From Candidatus Binatia bacterium (GTDB lineage Bacteria > Desulfobacterota > Binatia > Bin18), in NCBI GenBank assembly GCA_022826945.1, contig JAJDTY010000058.1, forward strand, positions 1 to 64,000: a stretch of 64,000 bases of DNA, written 5' to 3'. Positions 8,875 to 16,612 of the stretch are shown piece after piece. Under the pieces are notes generated by a model. It searched no databases and was not told where the DNA came from. It was given only the letters and a program-made list of their open reading frames with translations. The stretch's first letter is position 1. Every line of letters starts with the position of its first letter. The translations under genes and the position numbers were made by a program.

Positions 8875-9852
8875 ATGCGTAAGAACCGACGGCGGGGGAG
8901 AGGTGGGAGAACGCAGTCCGGGGGGCAGAATCATCAGGCCCATAAGAGGCAGCGGGGACGGCGGAACGGCCCGCCCGGACCGTCAGCCGCGCTGCAAGAA
9001 TTTCAAAATCGGGTCCCCATCGCACCGAACCGGAAGATTCAGCTTGTTGGACCGGCTACGCCCCTGACGATTCGTATTCTGGATGTGTTCTGTCCGATTG
9101 GGTTTGGCCAGCGGGCCATTATCCTCGCGCCGCCTAAAACCGGTAAGACGACCTTCTTAAAAGACTTGTGTGTGGCGGCTGCGGCCGGGGCTCCGCAAGC
9201 CATCTTGTACAGCCTGCTGATTGACGAACGGCCCGAGGAAGTAACCGACTTTCGCCGGGCCGTCCCGGCTGAGGTATTTGCCTCGTCGAATGATCGTTCG
9301 CTGGAAGAACATCTGGAGACCGCCGCGACATGTCTGGAGCAGGCGGTTGAGAATGCCTTGCAGGATCAGGATGTGATCCTTGTCCTGGACTCGCTGACCC
9401 GTCTGGGCCGTGCCCACAATCTCAATACGGCCACCGGACGAACGATGAGCGGTGGGATTGATGCCAATGCGCTGGAAATCCCCAAGCGGTTGTTTGGGGC
9501 CGCCCGACAGCTTGAAGAAGGCGGCTCACTGACCATCGTCGCGACCTGCCTGGTTGACACGGGCAGTCGCATGGATGAGGTCATCGCCCAGGAGTTCAAG
9601 GGAACGGGCAATATGGAACTGCTGCTTGATAGACGCCTAGCCGACCGGCGGCTGTTCCCGGCTATTGATATTGCGGCCTCAGGCACCCGCAAAGAGGAAC
9701 AACTGCTCGATCCCGATACACTCAAAATGGCCCGCTTGCTGCGCCGTCAGGTTGCCGCGATGCCGACCGTAGAGGCAACCCAGGCGGTTTTGGCCGCCTT
9801 TGAGAAAGCGGAATCCAACGCCGCGATGGTGGCCCAGTTTGCAGCGGTCTGA
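8875..9852 (+). CDS. Rho-like hexameric ATPase lacking the RNA-binding domain
   Basis: A 325-residue protein whose residues 41-325 match the C-terminal motor of transcription terminator Rho. Visible motifs are P-loop APPKTGKTT (85-93), LLIDERPEEVT (114-124), DSLTRLGRAHN (172-182), the Q-loop-like GGIDANALEIPKR (193-205), EEGGSLTIVAT, DTGSRMDEVI, FKGTGNMEL and the arginine-finger segment SGTRKEE (269-275). Canonical Rho has about 420 residues. The N-terminal helical and cold-shock RNA-binding domains are missing here, replaced by a 40-residue Arg/Gly-rich basic tail. Homology begins exactly where the cold-shock domain ends. The start lacks a strong ribosome-binding site. It stands alone after the ABC operon and is probably a paralogue rather than the main Rho. 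Confidence 0.85.
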   Translation: MRKNRRRGRGGRTQSGGQNHQAHKRQRGRRNGPPGPSAALQEFQNRVPIAPNRKIQLVGPATPLTIRILDVFCPIGFGQRAIILAPPKTGKTTFLKDLCVAAAAGAPQAILYSLLIDERPEEVTDFRRAVPAEVFASSNDRSLEEHLETAATCLEQAVENALQDQDVILVLDSLTRLGRAHNLNTATGRTMSGGIDANALEIPKRLFGAARQLEEGGSLTIVATCLVDTGSRMDEVIAQEFKGTGNMELLLDRRLADRRLFPAIDIAASGTRKEEQLLDPDTLKMARLLRRQVAAMPTVEATQAVLAAFEKAESNAAMVAQFAAV

Positions 9853-9885
9853 CCCCCTGTCCCAAGGTATGCGTGGGTCTCCGCG

Positions 9886-10356
9886 TTAGTCCTCGACTTC
9901 CACAACCATTTCAATCTCAACGGCGATACCGAACGGGAGTTGGTTCATGCCCACGGCCGAGCGGGCATGCCGGCCGCGATCGCCAAACAGGGCGACGAGC
10001 AGGTCGGACGCGCCGTTGATCACTTTGGGCTGGTCGGGGAAGTCGGGCGTGCAGTTGACAAAGCCGAGCAGCTTGACCACTTTGCGGACTTTGTCCAAAT
10101 CCCCCAGTTCCTGCTTCATGGATTGCAGGATATTGAGCATGACCTGCTTGGCCGCATCATAACCCTGCTCAACGTCCAGGTCTTTGCCGAGCTTACCCTG
10201 GATGAACGACACGCTGCCATCCTTGAGGATGCCGGGCCCGTGGCCGGAGACAAACAGGAGGTTGCCGGTGCGCACCAGGGGCAGATAGTTGGCCACTGGG
10301 GTGGGAATGGGCGGCAGGGTCAGCCCGAGTTCTTCGAGTTTCTTTTCAGCTTCCAT
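9886..10356 (-). CDS. RidA/YjgF-family protein
   Basis: A 156-residue protein starting MEAEKKLEELG at 10356, with AAGGAG upstream on the minus strand. It has the RidA-family pattern: GNLLFVSGHGP, a helix around MLNILQSMKQELGDLDKV, and the closing HARSAVGMNQLPFGIAVEIE. RidA proteins deaminate reactive enamine/imine intermediates; this length and ending suit the YjgF-like subgroup that includes uncharacterised members. It is first in order of a minus-strand run only by position; the small membrane protein gene lies 19 bp upstream. Confidence 0.9.
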   Translation of the reverse strand: MEAEKKLEELGLTLPPIPTPVANYLPLVRTGNLLFVSGHGPGILKDGSVSFIQGKLGKDLDVEQGYDAAKQVMLNILQSMKQELGDLDKVRKVVKLLGFVNCTPDFPDQPKVINGASDLLVALFGDRGRHARSAVGMNQLPFGIAVEIEMVVEVED

Positions 10357-10375
10357 TACTGTCTCCTTTCGCACT

Positions 10376-10618
10376 TCAGTCTTGAGGAACAACACGCTCG
10401 TCCGGCGTGAGTTCTGGAAACGGATACTCGGCATACCGCGTCAGCAACTGCGGCAGAACCACGACCAGAAAGAAGAGCAGGACAATCACCAGGAACAGTA
10501 AGCGGAGCACTTTGCTGAGCGCAACGAGCAGGGCGATACCACCGCCCAGAAGAATCAATTGGACCTTGGACAGGCCGAGGAGCCAGTTCCAGGTCTCGGT
10601 AAACATCTCTGGGAGCAT
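10376..10618 (-). CDS. Small hypothetical membrane protein
   Basis: An 80-residue protein with a hydrophobic stretch covering about residues 20-60, probably two closely packed helices (IQLILLGGGIALLVAL region and LLFLVIVLLFFLVVVL). The acidic tail YPFPELTPDERVV would face the cytoplasm or periplasm. No family is recognised. It sits between the NnrU-like and RidA-like genes, with 12 and 19 bp gaps, so it is likely co-transcribed with them. Confidence 0.6.
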   Translation of the reverse strand: MLPEMFTETWNWLLGLSKVQLILLGGGIALLVALSKVLRLLFLVIVLLFFLVVVLPQLLTRYAEYPFPELTPDERVVPQD

Positions 10619-10630
10619 GGTGGGAATATC

Positions 10631-11323
10631 CTAGAGCGTCATCAAAATCCCGCCAAATATATCAGGGTGAAAGGTCCGCACCAGGTAGAATACCACGACG
10701 CCAAGGATAATCGCCCCCCAACGCAGCTCTCCAAGGGGAAACGGCTGCCGTTGGCTGACAATCGCCCCGAAGGGCAGGAAGGAGGTGGACAGCCGGAATT
10801 CTGTATAGCCGGGCAGCTCATCGGTTTTGCGTTGATCCTGACGCCATGCGCCAAGCCAGGAGTAGACAGCGAAACCGCCGAAGAAGACGATATCGCTCAG
10901 GGCGCCATTCACCAGGCAGTGCGCCACACCAAACAAAAAGAACGAGGCAAACACCGGGTGGCGGGTAATCCGGGTGATGCCATACGCCTGCGGTGCTTCG
11001 CTGGCCAGTATGGAGCTGGGCGTAAGGGCCGCCAGACCACTGACGAAGAGGACAAAGGCCAGCCCCATGAGCAAGACATTCACATCACGGGCTATCAGGT
11101 AGGGGAGCAGCGTAACCCAGAGCTGGGGGCCGGTGTGCTTGTGTGCGCCGTAGTACATACACAGTGGTACGATGGTGCCGATAGCAATCAGAGAATAGAC
11201 GCCGAAGAAGCCCCACTCACCAAGCCGGGCAACGAGTTTCGGTCGCCAGCCGGGCGCAGACATGAGCATGTGTGAGCCACCGAACAGCACCCACCACAGC
11301 AGAAGAATAAACGACTCTTTCAT
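10631..11323 (-). CDS. NnrU-family membrane protein
   Basis: A 230-residue multi-spanning protein starting MKESFILLLWWVLFGGSHM at 11323, preceded by GGAGACGGG. It shows the NnrU layout: an N-terminal helix ending in a conserved SH, then GEWGFFGVYSLIAIGTIVPL, and YGITRITRHPVFASFFLFG with the RHP and conserved His/Arg. NnrU-family proteins are linked by genetics to nitric-oxide metabolism in denitrifiers and are related to isoprenylcysteine methyltransferase-type membrane proteins. No other denitrification gene is nearby, so a role in NO metabolism is only a family-level suggestion. Confidence 0.8.
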   Translation of the reverse strand: MKESFILLLWWVLFGGSHMLMSAPGWRPKLVARLGEWGFFGVYSLIAIGTIVPLCMYYGAHKHTGPQLWVTLLPYLIARDVNVLLMGLAFVLFVSGLAALTPSSILASEAPQAYGITRITRHPVFASFFLFGVAHCLVNGALSDIVFFGGFAVYSWLGAWRQDQRKTDELPGYTEFRLSTSFLPFGAIVSQRQPFPLGELRWGAIILGVVVFYLVRTFHPDIFGGILMTL

Positions 11324-11445
11324 CCCGTCTCCACTAGCGTGCTGTCTATCTCCCGTCAATAATGAAGGGCGGAGAATCCGTTATAGACCGGCTCTCCGCC
11401 GTCGCCGGGGAGTGCTGGGGATTGGGAGCGTCTGTGGGGCGGCCT

Positions 11446-12447
11446 TCAGGCGTGCAGCTGTTTGAGTATCTCTTCTGCTTCGGACACGATGTCGCGCACG
11501 ATTTGACCGGCCGGCTTGATGTCATGGATCAACCGGCATGACTCGCCCGCGTACAGTGCGGTTTGTTCCAGGTCACCCGCAAAGCCGGGCATGGGCGGAA
11601 AAATACCGTATTTGGGTAGCTCTATGGATATGCCGGCCATGGGCATCGTCCCGATGACGTGGCCTTCTCCAGGCCGCTGACCGCTGGCCGGACAACCCGC
11701 GGCTTCCCATTCGTCCATCGCCGTAGTGTGTAACACCCTGTGAGCGGCATCTGGCCAGCCCACATCAAAGAGTTTGGTGTAGACCGTATCTTCTGCCGTG
11801 CTGTCAACAATGCGCTGTTTGTATGCCTGGATGACCTGGATTTCTTCACTGGCCACAAAGCGCGTGCCCATGGACACGGCCTGAGCGCCCAGGGTTAAGG
11901 CCGCCACAACCCCGCGTCCGGTGGCAATACCGCCCGCGGCAATAACCGGTACGGGTTCGACGGCTTCAACAACGGCCGGGACGATGGTTGACAGCGAGGT
12001 GGTGCTTTTGACATGCCCGCCCGCTTCAACACCCTGAGCGATAATACCGTCAACCCCGGCGTTCACCGCAGCCACCGCTTCTTCAACCGAGCCAACCTGG
12101 AGGAAGACCTTGGTCCCGACGCGATGGGCCTCTTTGACATAGGGTTCAGGGTCACCCCAGAAGAGGACGAGCAGGGGAACGGCCTCGGCGAAGCAGGTTT
12201 CGATCTGCCCCTCTTGCAACAAGGGAAGAATGATATTGACGCCAAAGGGCTGCGTGGTCAGCGTACGGACCTGCTGGATTTGTTCCTGGATAAAGGGCGC
12301 GGGCAGACCGCCCATACCCAAGACGCCGCACCCGCCGGCGTTGGACACCGCAGCGGTGAGTCGCGGTCCGGCCATCCCACCGCCCATACCCACGGAGAAA
12401 ATGGGATAGGTTATTCCGAGGTCCTGGCAGACTGGCGTGTGTAACAT
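11446..12447 (-). CDS. Nitronate monooxygenase / 2-nitropropane dioxygenase-like
   Basis: A 333-residue FMN-dependent TIM-barrel enzyme starting MLHTPVCQDLGITYPIFSVG with GGAGG upstream; longer readings run into the glutamine synthetase gene in another frame. Family features are MGGGMAGPRLTAAVSNAGG at the N-terminus, GVDGIIAQGVEAGGH (FMN phosphate region), PVIAAGGIATGRGV, and QAVSMGTRFVAS. Members oxidise alkyl nitronates, and some act on other substrates. It lies 46 bp downstream of glutamine synthetase in the same direction. Confidence 0.9.
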   Translation of the reverse strand: MLHTPVCQDLGITYPIFSVGMGGGMAGPRLTAAVSNAGGCGVLGMGGLPAPFIQEQIQQVRTLTTQPFGVNIILPLLQEGQIETCFAEAVPLLVLFWGDPEPYVKEAHRVGTKVFLQVGSVEEAVAAVNAGVDGIIAQGVEAGGHVKSTTSLSTIVPAVVEAVEPVPVIAAGGIATGRGVVAALTLGAQAVSMGTRFVASEEIQVIQAYKQRIVDSTAEDTVYTKLFDVGWPDAAHRVLHTTAMDEWEAAGCPASGQRPGEGHVIGTMPMAGISIELPKYGIFPPMPGFAGDLEQTALYAGESCRLIHDIKPAGQIVRDIVSEAEEILKQLHA

Positions 12448-12493
12448 AGCGATCCTCCGAGCGAGAGGGAATATAAAGGTGTTATCTCCAGGC

Positions 12494-13504
12494 TCAGCCG
12501 CACGTTGTTTCGAGCAGGGCAGCACACACCTGATAGGGATCCATATTGGCGGCCGGACGGCGGTCTTCCAAATAGCCGCGGCCCTCGTTGGCCGTGGCCA
12601 TTGGAATACGGACCGAGGCTCCCCGGTCACTGATGCCGTAGCGGAACTCGTGGATGCTACACGTCTCGTGCAGGCCAGTGAGGCGCTCTTCGTTGTGGGC
12701 ACCGTACACGGCAATATGTTCCTCATGCCGTTTTTCCAGCGCCTCGCAGGCGGCTCTCACCACCCGTAGGCCGCCCTCCCCGCGCATGGCCTTGGTGCTG
12801 AAATTGGTGTGGGCACCGGCGCCGTTCCAATCTCCCTTGACCGGTTTTGGATGCAGCGTGGCATTGACGCCGTAATCTTCGGCGATGCGATACAGCAGCC
12901 AGCGCGCGACCCACAATTGATCTGCCACCTCAGGAATGCCTCTTGGACCGATCTGAAATTCCCACTGTCCGGGCATGACCTCGGCATTGATGCCGGAGAG
13001 GGCCAGCCCGGCTTCCAGACAGGCATTCATATGGGCCTCAACAATATCTCGGCCAAAGACCTCATCGGCACCAACACCGCAATAGAACGGTCCCTGAGGC
13101 GCGGGATAGCCGCCCTCCGGCCAGCCCAGGGGCGAGCGGCCTCGGAAAAACGTATACTCCTGCTCAATGCCGAACCAGGGTTCGTGGTCTTTATACTTGT
13201 CTTGCAGCTTAACCAGATGGGCTCGCGTGTTGGACTCGTGCACGGATCCATCCGGGAGCCGAACCTCGTTCATGACCAGGATGTTGTCACCGCGGCGGAT
13301 GGGGTCAGGCGCATAATAAATGGGGCGGAGCAGGCGATCACTGTCATGCCCTTCGGCCTGCATGGTGCTCGAACCGTCGAATCCCCACAGGGGAACGTCC
13401 TCAAGGCTGCTAACGGGTCCGTCAAGTATTTTCGTTTTTGAGCGTAACGTGGCAGTCGGTTTGTTGCCATCGATCCAAATATACTCGGCTCTGATGAGAC
13501 TCAT
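12494..13504 (-). CDS. glnII: Glutamine synthetase type II
   Basis: A 336-residue enzyme making glutamine from glutamate, ammonia and ATP. It is the short, eukaryote-like GSII form rather than the roughly 470-residue GSI. The start MSLIRAEYIWIDG at 13504 has AAGGAG upstream. Diagnostic segments are LWGFDGSSTMQAEGHDSD, WFGIEQEYTFF, INAEVMPGQWEFQIGP, GDWNGAGAHTNFSTKAMR, and RIPMATANEGRGYLEDRRP near the end. No adenylylation motif of GSI is expected or seen. Bacterial GSII genes often sit beside a GSI elsewhere in the genome. Confidence 0.95.
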   Translation of the reverse strand: MSLIRAEYIWIDGNKPTATLRSKTKILDGPVSSLEDVPLWGFDGSSTMQAEGHDSDRLLRPIYYAPDPIRRGDNILVMNEVRLPDGSVHESNTRAHLVKLQDKYKDHEPWFGIEQEYTFFRGRSPLGWPEGGYPAPQGPFYCGVGADEVFGRDIVEAHMNACLEAGLALSGINAEVMPGQWEFQIGPRGIPEVADQLWVARWLLYRIAEDYGVNATLHPKPVKGDWNGAGAHTNFSTKAMRGEGGLRVVRAACEALEKRHEEHIAVYGAHNEERLTGLHETCSIHEFRYGISDRGASVRIPMATANEGRGYLEDRRPAANMDPYQVCAALLETTCG

Positions 13505-13659
13505 TTCACGTTCTCCTTTCTTCAAGATACCCTCGCTGGAAGAAGTAACTGATAGTTATATTCTCTTCCCATCTCAACCCCACGGAAGTGTAACCAAGGT
13601 GGAGAGCAAGTTCAATTATGGGACGGGGGCACATCCCAGAGCGCTGCTCCCTCATCCCT

Positions 13660-14802
13660 CTACTCCCACAACGGTCCTGGATAGACCGGCTGGGCCTCGG
13701 CCACCGTGCGCGGCCACACGATTTCCTTACGGCCCTTCTGCCATTGGGTGACCAGCATGGGATGAGCGGTCTGGCGGCCGGTTTGCGCTTCTATAGCGTA
13801 CGGGCCGTAGAAGGTCGTACACCGCAGCCGACTCGCGGCCGTACGCAGGGCGGCTTGGTCCACACCGCCGACTTCCTCAACGCAGCGCTGGGCAATAACG
13901 CCAGCGGCATACCCTTGGGCGGCCGGATAGTCGATAGGCACGGTTGCACCTTTGAGGTAATGGGTCAGAAATTCACTTTCTGACGGACCGCAATCCACCC
14001 CGTACTCCACTTGCGGCTCCCACTGGCTCGGTGCCAAAAATCCGTCTGCCCGCTCGCCGAGCTCGGCCTTAAAGCGGCTGATGGCCGCCACCACCAGCCC
14101 GGCGGCTTTGAGCCGGGGCCGCAGGTCACACAACTGCCGGCCCAGCCGTAGGTCGTCCTCGACGCGGCCAACGCTGAGCAGCCAGTCCGGTGGGTCGTCC
14201 TTGAGCGGGTTGAGCATAGGGCTGAAATCGTCCAGACCGGACCGGTACAGTTGGTGGCTGGTGAGCGTCAGTCCGTGCTCTTGAATCCAGGCCAGCGCGC
14301 CGCTGGCCATATCGGTGGCAAAGCCGGTTTTGGCACTCAGTAAGGCCACCCGTTTTGCCTCGGGGTCAAACGTACGCAGCAGTTCGAGAATGGCGCACAG
14401 GTACTGAGACGCCGGACTCAACAGGCCCACGACCCAGGAGAGATTACACTCGAATATTTCGTCGGCCGATCCGCTGTGGTTCCACAGCACCTGCTGGGCG
14501 GCCTCGGCCGTCTCTGCGGCGGCCAGGGTCAGCCCGCTGCCGTAGGGTCCCATCAGCAGATCAACCTTGTCGCGGGTGATCAACTGCTCGGTCAGGCTGC
14601 GGACTTTGGTCTCGTCGCTTTCGTCGTCTTCGACAATCAGAGAGACGGGGAGTTTTCGATGCTCGGCCCCGAGCCGCATCCCACCGACGGCGTTCACATC
14701 GCGGATATAGCACTCCAGTCCCTCAAGGACCTGACGCCCAAGCAGGGCATAGCGGCCACTCAAAGAAATGGCGATACCAAGCGTTATGGAGTCTTGTGTC
14801 AT
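13660..14802 (-). CDS. Branched-chain-type periplasmic-binding-fold protein without signal peptide
   Basis: A 380-residue type I periplasmic-binding-protein-fold protein: ITLGIAISLSGRYALLGRQV is the LivJ-like opening, followed by VEDDESDETKV, MGPYGSGLTLAAAETAEAAQ and KRVALLSAKTGFATDMASGA. The best start (14802, AGGTGG upstream, 7 bp after the LLM gene stop) gives MTQDSITLG with no signal sequence. A start at 14847 also gives none. It could therefore be an AmiC-type cytoplasmic ligand sensor or an exported protein with a lost leader. The upstream LLM oxidoreductase gene is almost certainly co-transcribed. Confidence 0.8.
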   Translation of the reverse strand: MTQDSITLGIAISLSGRYALLGRQVLEGLECYIRDVNAVGGMRLGAEHRKLPVSLIVEDDESDETKVRSLTEQLITRDKVDLLMGPYGSGLTLAAAETAEAAQQVLWNHSGSADEIFECNLSWVVGLLSPASQYLCAILELLRTFDPEAKRVALLSAKTGFATDMASGALAWIQEHGLTLTSHQLYRSGLDDFSPMLNPLKDDPPDWLLSVGRVEDDLRLGRQLCDLRPRLKAAGLVVAAISRFKAELGERADGFLAPSQWEPQVEYGVDCGPSESEFLTHYLKGATVPIDYPAAQGYAAGVIAQRCVEEVGGVDQAALRTAASRLRCTTFYGPYAIEAQTGRQTAHPMLVTQWQKGRKEIVWPRTVAEAQPVYPGPLWE

Positions 14803-14809
14803 AGTCCAC

Positions 14810-15883
14810 CTAGTATTTCGCAATGACCTCACGGCTAAATTCTTCAATCATTTCGCGCCCATTATTCACCACCTGAACCGCAACCTGCTTGAGACCGGCC
14901 GCTTCGAGCGCCTTGAGCCGGGCAATGATCTCTTCGCCCGTCCCCGTCAACGTCATGCCGCGAATCAGGTCTTCATTACAGTAGCGTTCCTCCCCCGGCT
15001 TGAGGTAGATCAAGTGGCCCTCGTGGACTTCGAGATAGCGGCGGTCTTCCGCTGTGTGCATCTGCGCGACGTAGTCGGCAAAGCCCTGATAGAGCGGTTC
15101 CATGGCGGGCGGCATATTAGCCGTGACTGCGGACTGCTCCCACAAGGCGTGGAGGGCCACAATGGCAAACGGACCAACGCGATCCATGACACGCGGTGCG
15201 GCCGCCGACTCACCCGGTTGCAGCACGCAGGCGGTGGTCAGGGCAACATTGGGCAGGTCTTGGGCCGAGCGTCCAACCCGGGCCGCGCCCTTTTCGACCA
15301 CCGCCAGATTTTTGCGTAAGGTGTCCGGGGAGGAAATGGTCGTAATCCAACCATCTGCAATCTCTCCGGTCAGTTCCAGGGCTTTCGGCCCGTTGGCCGC
15401 AAAATGAATCGGAATCGGGTCTTTCAGATTGATATAGCCGTGGTCCTGGTGCAGGAAGCGAATCCAGCGTTGGCGAGACCCATCGCCTTCGTTGTCTTGA
15501 AAGAGCACCTCCTCTCCCCTGAGCAGGCTGCGACACTGCTCGATATAGTGACGTGTGCTTGTGAGCGAGACCGGCGGGAGACCCATGGTATTGCGTCCGG
15601 TGAATCCGGTTCCCAGCCCGAGGATGACCCGACCGGGCGCGAGCTGATTGATGGTAGCAATGGAGTGGGCGGTCACCGGAGCGATACGATTGCTCGGGAT
15701 GGCGACGCCAGTCCCCAAAACAATCGTAGCGGTGTGCTCCGCGGCAAGCGCCATGCACGCATACACGTCGCTATAGATCATCTGTGAGTCGTACAGCCAA
15801 GCATGGCTGAAGCCGTTGTCTTCAGCCACGACAATGTCTTTCCACGCATCTGGTTTAGCCGGGTAGGCAATGGCAAATTCCAT
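14810..15883 (-). CDS. LLM-class flavin/F420-dependent oxidoreductase
   Basis: A 357-residue luciferase-like TIM-barrel protein. MEFAIAYPAKPDAWKDIVVAEDNG, LGTGVAIPSNRIAPVTAHS and RVILGLGTGFTGRNTMG match the F420-dependent, methylene-H4MPT-reductase-like branch of the LLM family, which uses FMN or F420. A strong AGGAGG lies before the ATG. Substrate unknown. It forms a two-gene unit with the binding-fold protein downstream. Promoter sequences probably lie between it and the palindromic element at 15917. Confidence 0.85.
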   Translation of the reverse strand: MEFAIAYPAKPDAWKDIVVAEDNGFSHAWLYDSQMIYSDVYACMALAAEHTATIVLGTGVAIPSNRIAPVTAHSIATINQLAPGRVILGLGTGFTGRNTMGLPPVSLTSTRHYIEQCRSLLRGEEVLFQDNEGDGSRQRWIRFLHQDHGYINLKDPIPIHFAANGPKALELTGEIADGWITTISSPDTLRKNLAVVEKGAARVGRSAQDLPNVALTTACVLQPGESAAAPRVMDRVGPFAIVALHALWEQSAVTANMPPAMEPLYQGFADYVAQMHTAEDRRYLEVHEGHLIYLKPGEERYCNEDLIRGMTLTGTGEEIIARLKALEAAGLKQVAVQVVNNGREMIEEFSREVIAKY

Positions 15884-15916
15884 GGGCGTCCTCCTGTCTT
15901 ATGTTGATGGTCCAGA

Positions 15917-15970
15917 AAAGAGTACACGTGTCAACATCTGCATGTTTACTGGCGGACACGTTTACTCTTT
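15917..15970. repeat. Palindromic dispersed element, copy 2
   Basis: A 54-bp inverted repeat with arms AAAGAGTACACGTGTC and GGACACGTTTACTCTTT, complementary except at one position. It overlaps the end of the HAD gene: on the minus strand the element's AAAGAGTAA provides the last two codons (Lys-Glu) and the TAA stop. The plus-strand end runs into TTTTT, so it could also fold as a terminator. It is a member of the four-copy family at 6702, 29945 and 31272. Confidence 0.9.
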
Positions 15971-16612
15971 TTCCATATAGGCCAAGAGCTCGGGCAGGCG
16001 GTGAATCACCAGGTCGGCCTCAACCCTCCAGGTCGGCGTTTTGCCGTTGGTCAGGAGAACCGTCATAGCACCCGCCGCACGTCCGGCCTCCGTATCGTGC
16101 CGAAAGTCTCCTACCATGAGCAGGGTCTCCACCTGAACCCCCAGGCGGGCGCTTGCCAGCCGGACACAGGCCGGGTCCGGCTTGGGAGTTGCGTCCTCTC
16201 GGGCAATCAAGACGTCGACACGGATGCCCAGGTGTGCACATACGGCGGTGAGTGAAGTCCGGCTGTTGCGGGTAATAATGGCGACCGGCAGACCGCGGGC
16301 CTGGAGTGCCGCTAATGTCTCCTGCGCCCCGTCGTTCCAGGCGACATGATCAACCCCGTCTTGTTCAAATGCCTCAATAGTGGCAAAGGCTTCAGCCCGT
16401 TGGTGAGGCGGGAGAGAGTCGGCCCAGTGGAGGATGTCACCCTCGGGCAGGTCGAGTTGGGCTCTGAGTCGGGTGAAGTCCAGATAGGGTCGCGTGAGCG
16501 TACTGTCGAGGTCAAAGGCAATGGCCCGTACAGGACGACGGTCCGTCTGCGACTTGGACAGCCGGATACAGTGTGTCACAACGTCATATTCAGGCGGCCG
16601 GGCGCAGACCAT
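15962..16612 (-). CDS. HAD-superfamily hydrolase
   Basis: A phosphatase-like protein of about 216 residues. Motif I is AIAFDLDSTLT, motif II lies at VAIITRNSR, motif III near TPKPDPAC, and motif IV is LMVGDFRHDTEAG. The helical cap between motifs I and II fits the phosphoglycolate phosphatase/beta-phosphoglucomutase-like branch. Start choice is uncertain: ATG at 16612 overlaps the upstream AOR gene slightly, ATGs exist up to 16648, and a GTG at 16579 is possible; none has a good ribosome-binding site. The final codons and stop come from the palindromic element. Confidence 0.85.
   Translation of the reverse strand: MVCARPPEYDVVTHCIRLSKSQTDRRPVRAIAFDLDSTLTRPYLDFTRLRAQLDLPEGDILHWADSLPPHQRAEAFATIEAFEQDGVDHVAWNDGAQETLAALQARGLPVAIITRNSRTSLTAVCAHLGIRVDVLIAREDATPKPDPACVRLASARLGVQVETLLMVGDFRHDTEAGRAAGAMTVLLTNGKTPTWRVEADLVIHRLPELLAYMEKE

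Noticed and set aside
11446-12726. Longer version of the nitronate monooxygenase gene
   Set aside because: The extra 93 residues are an out-of-frame reading of glutamine synthetase; the ATG at 12447 has GGAGG and family homology begins there.
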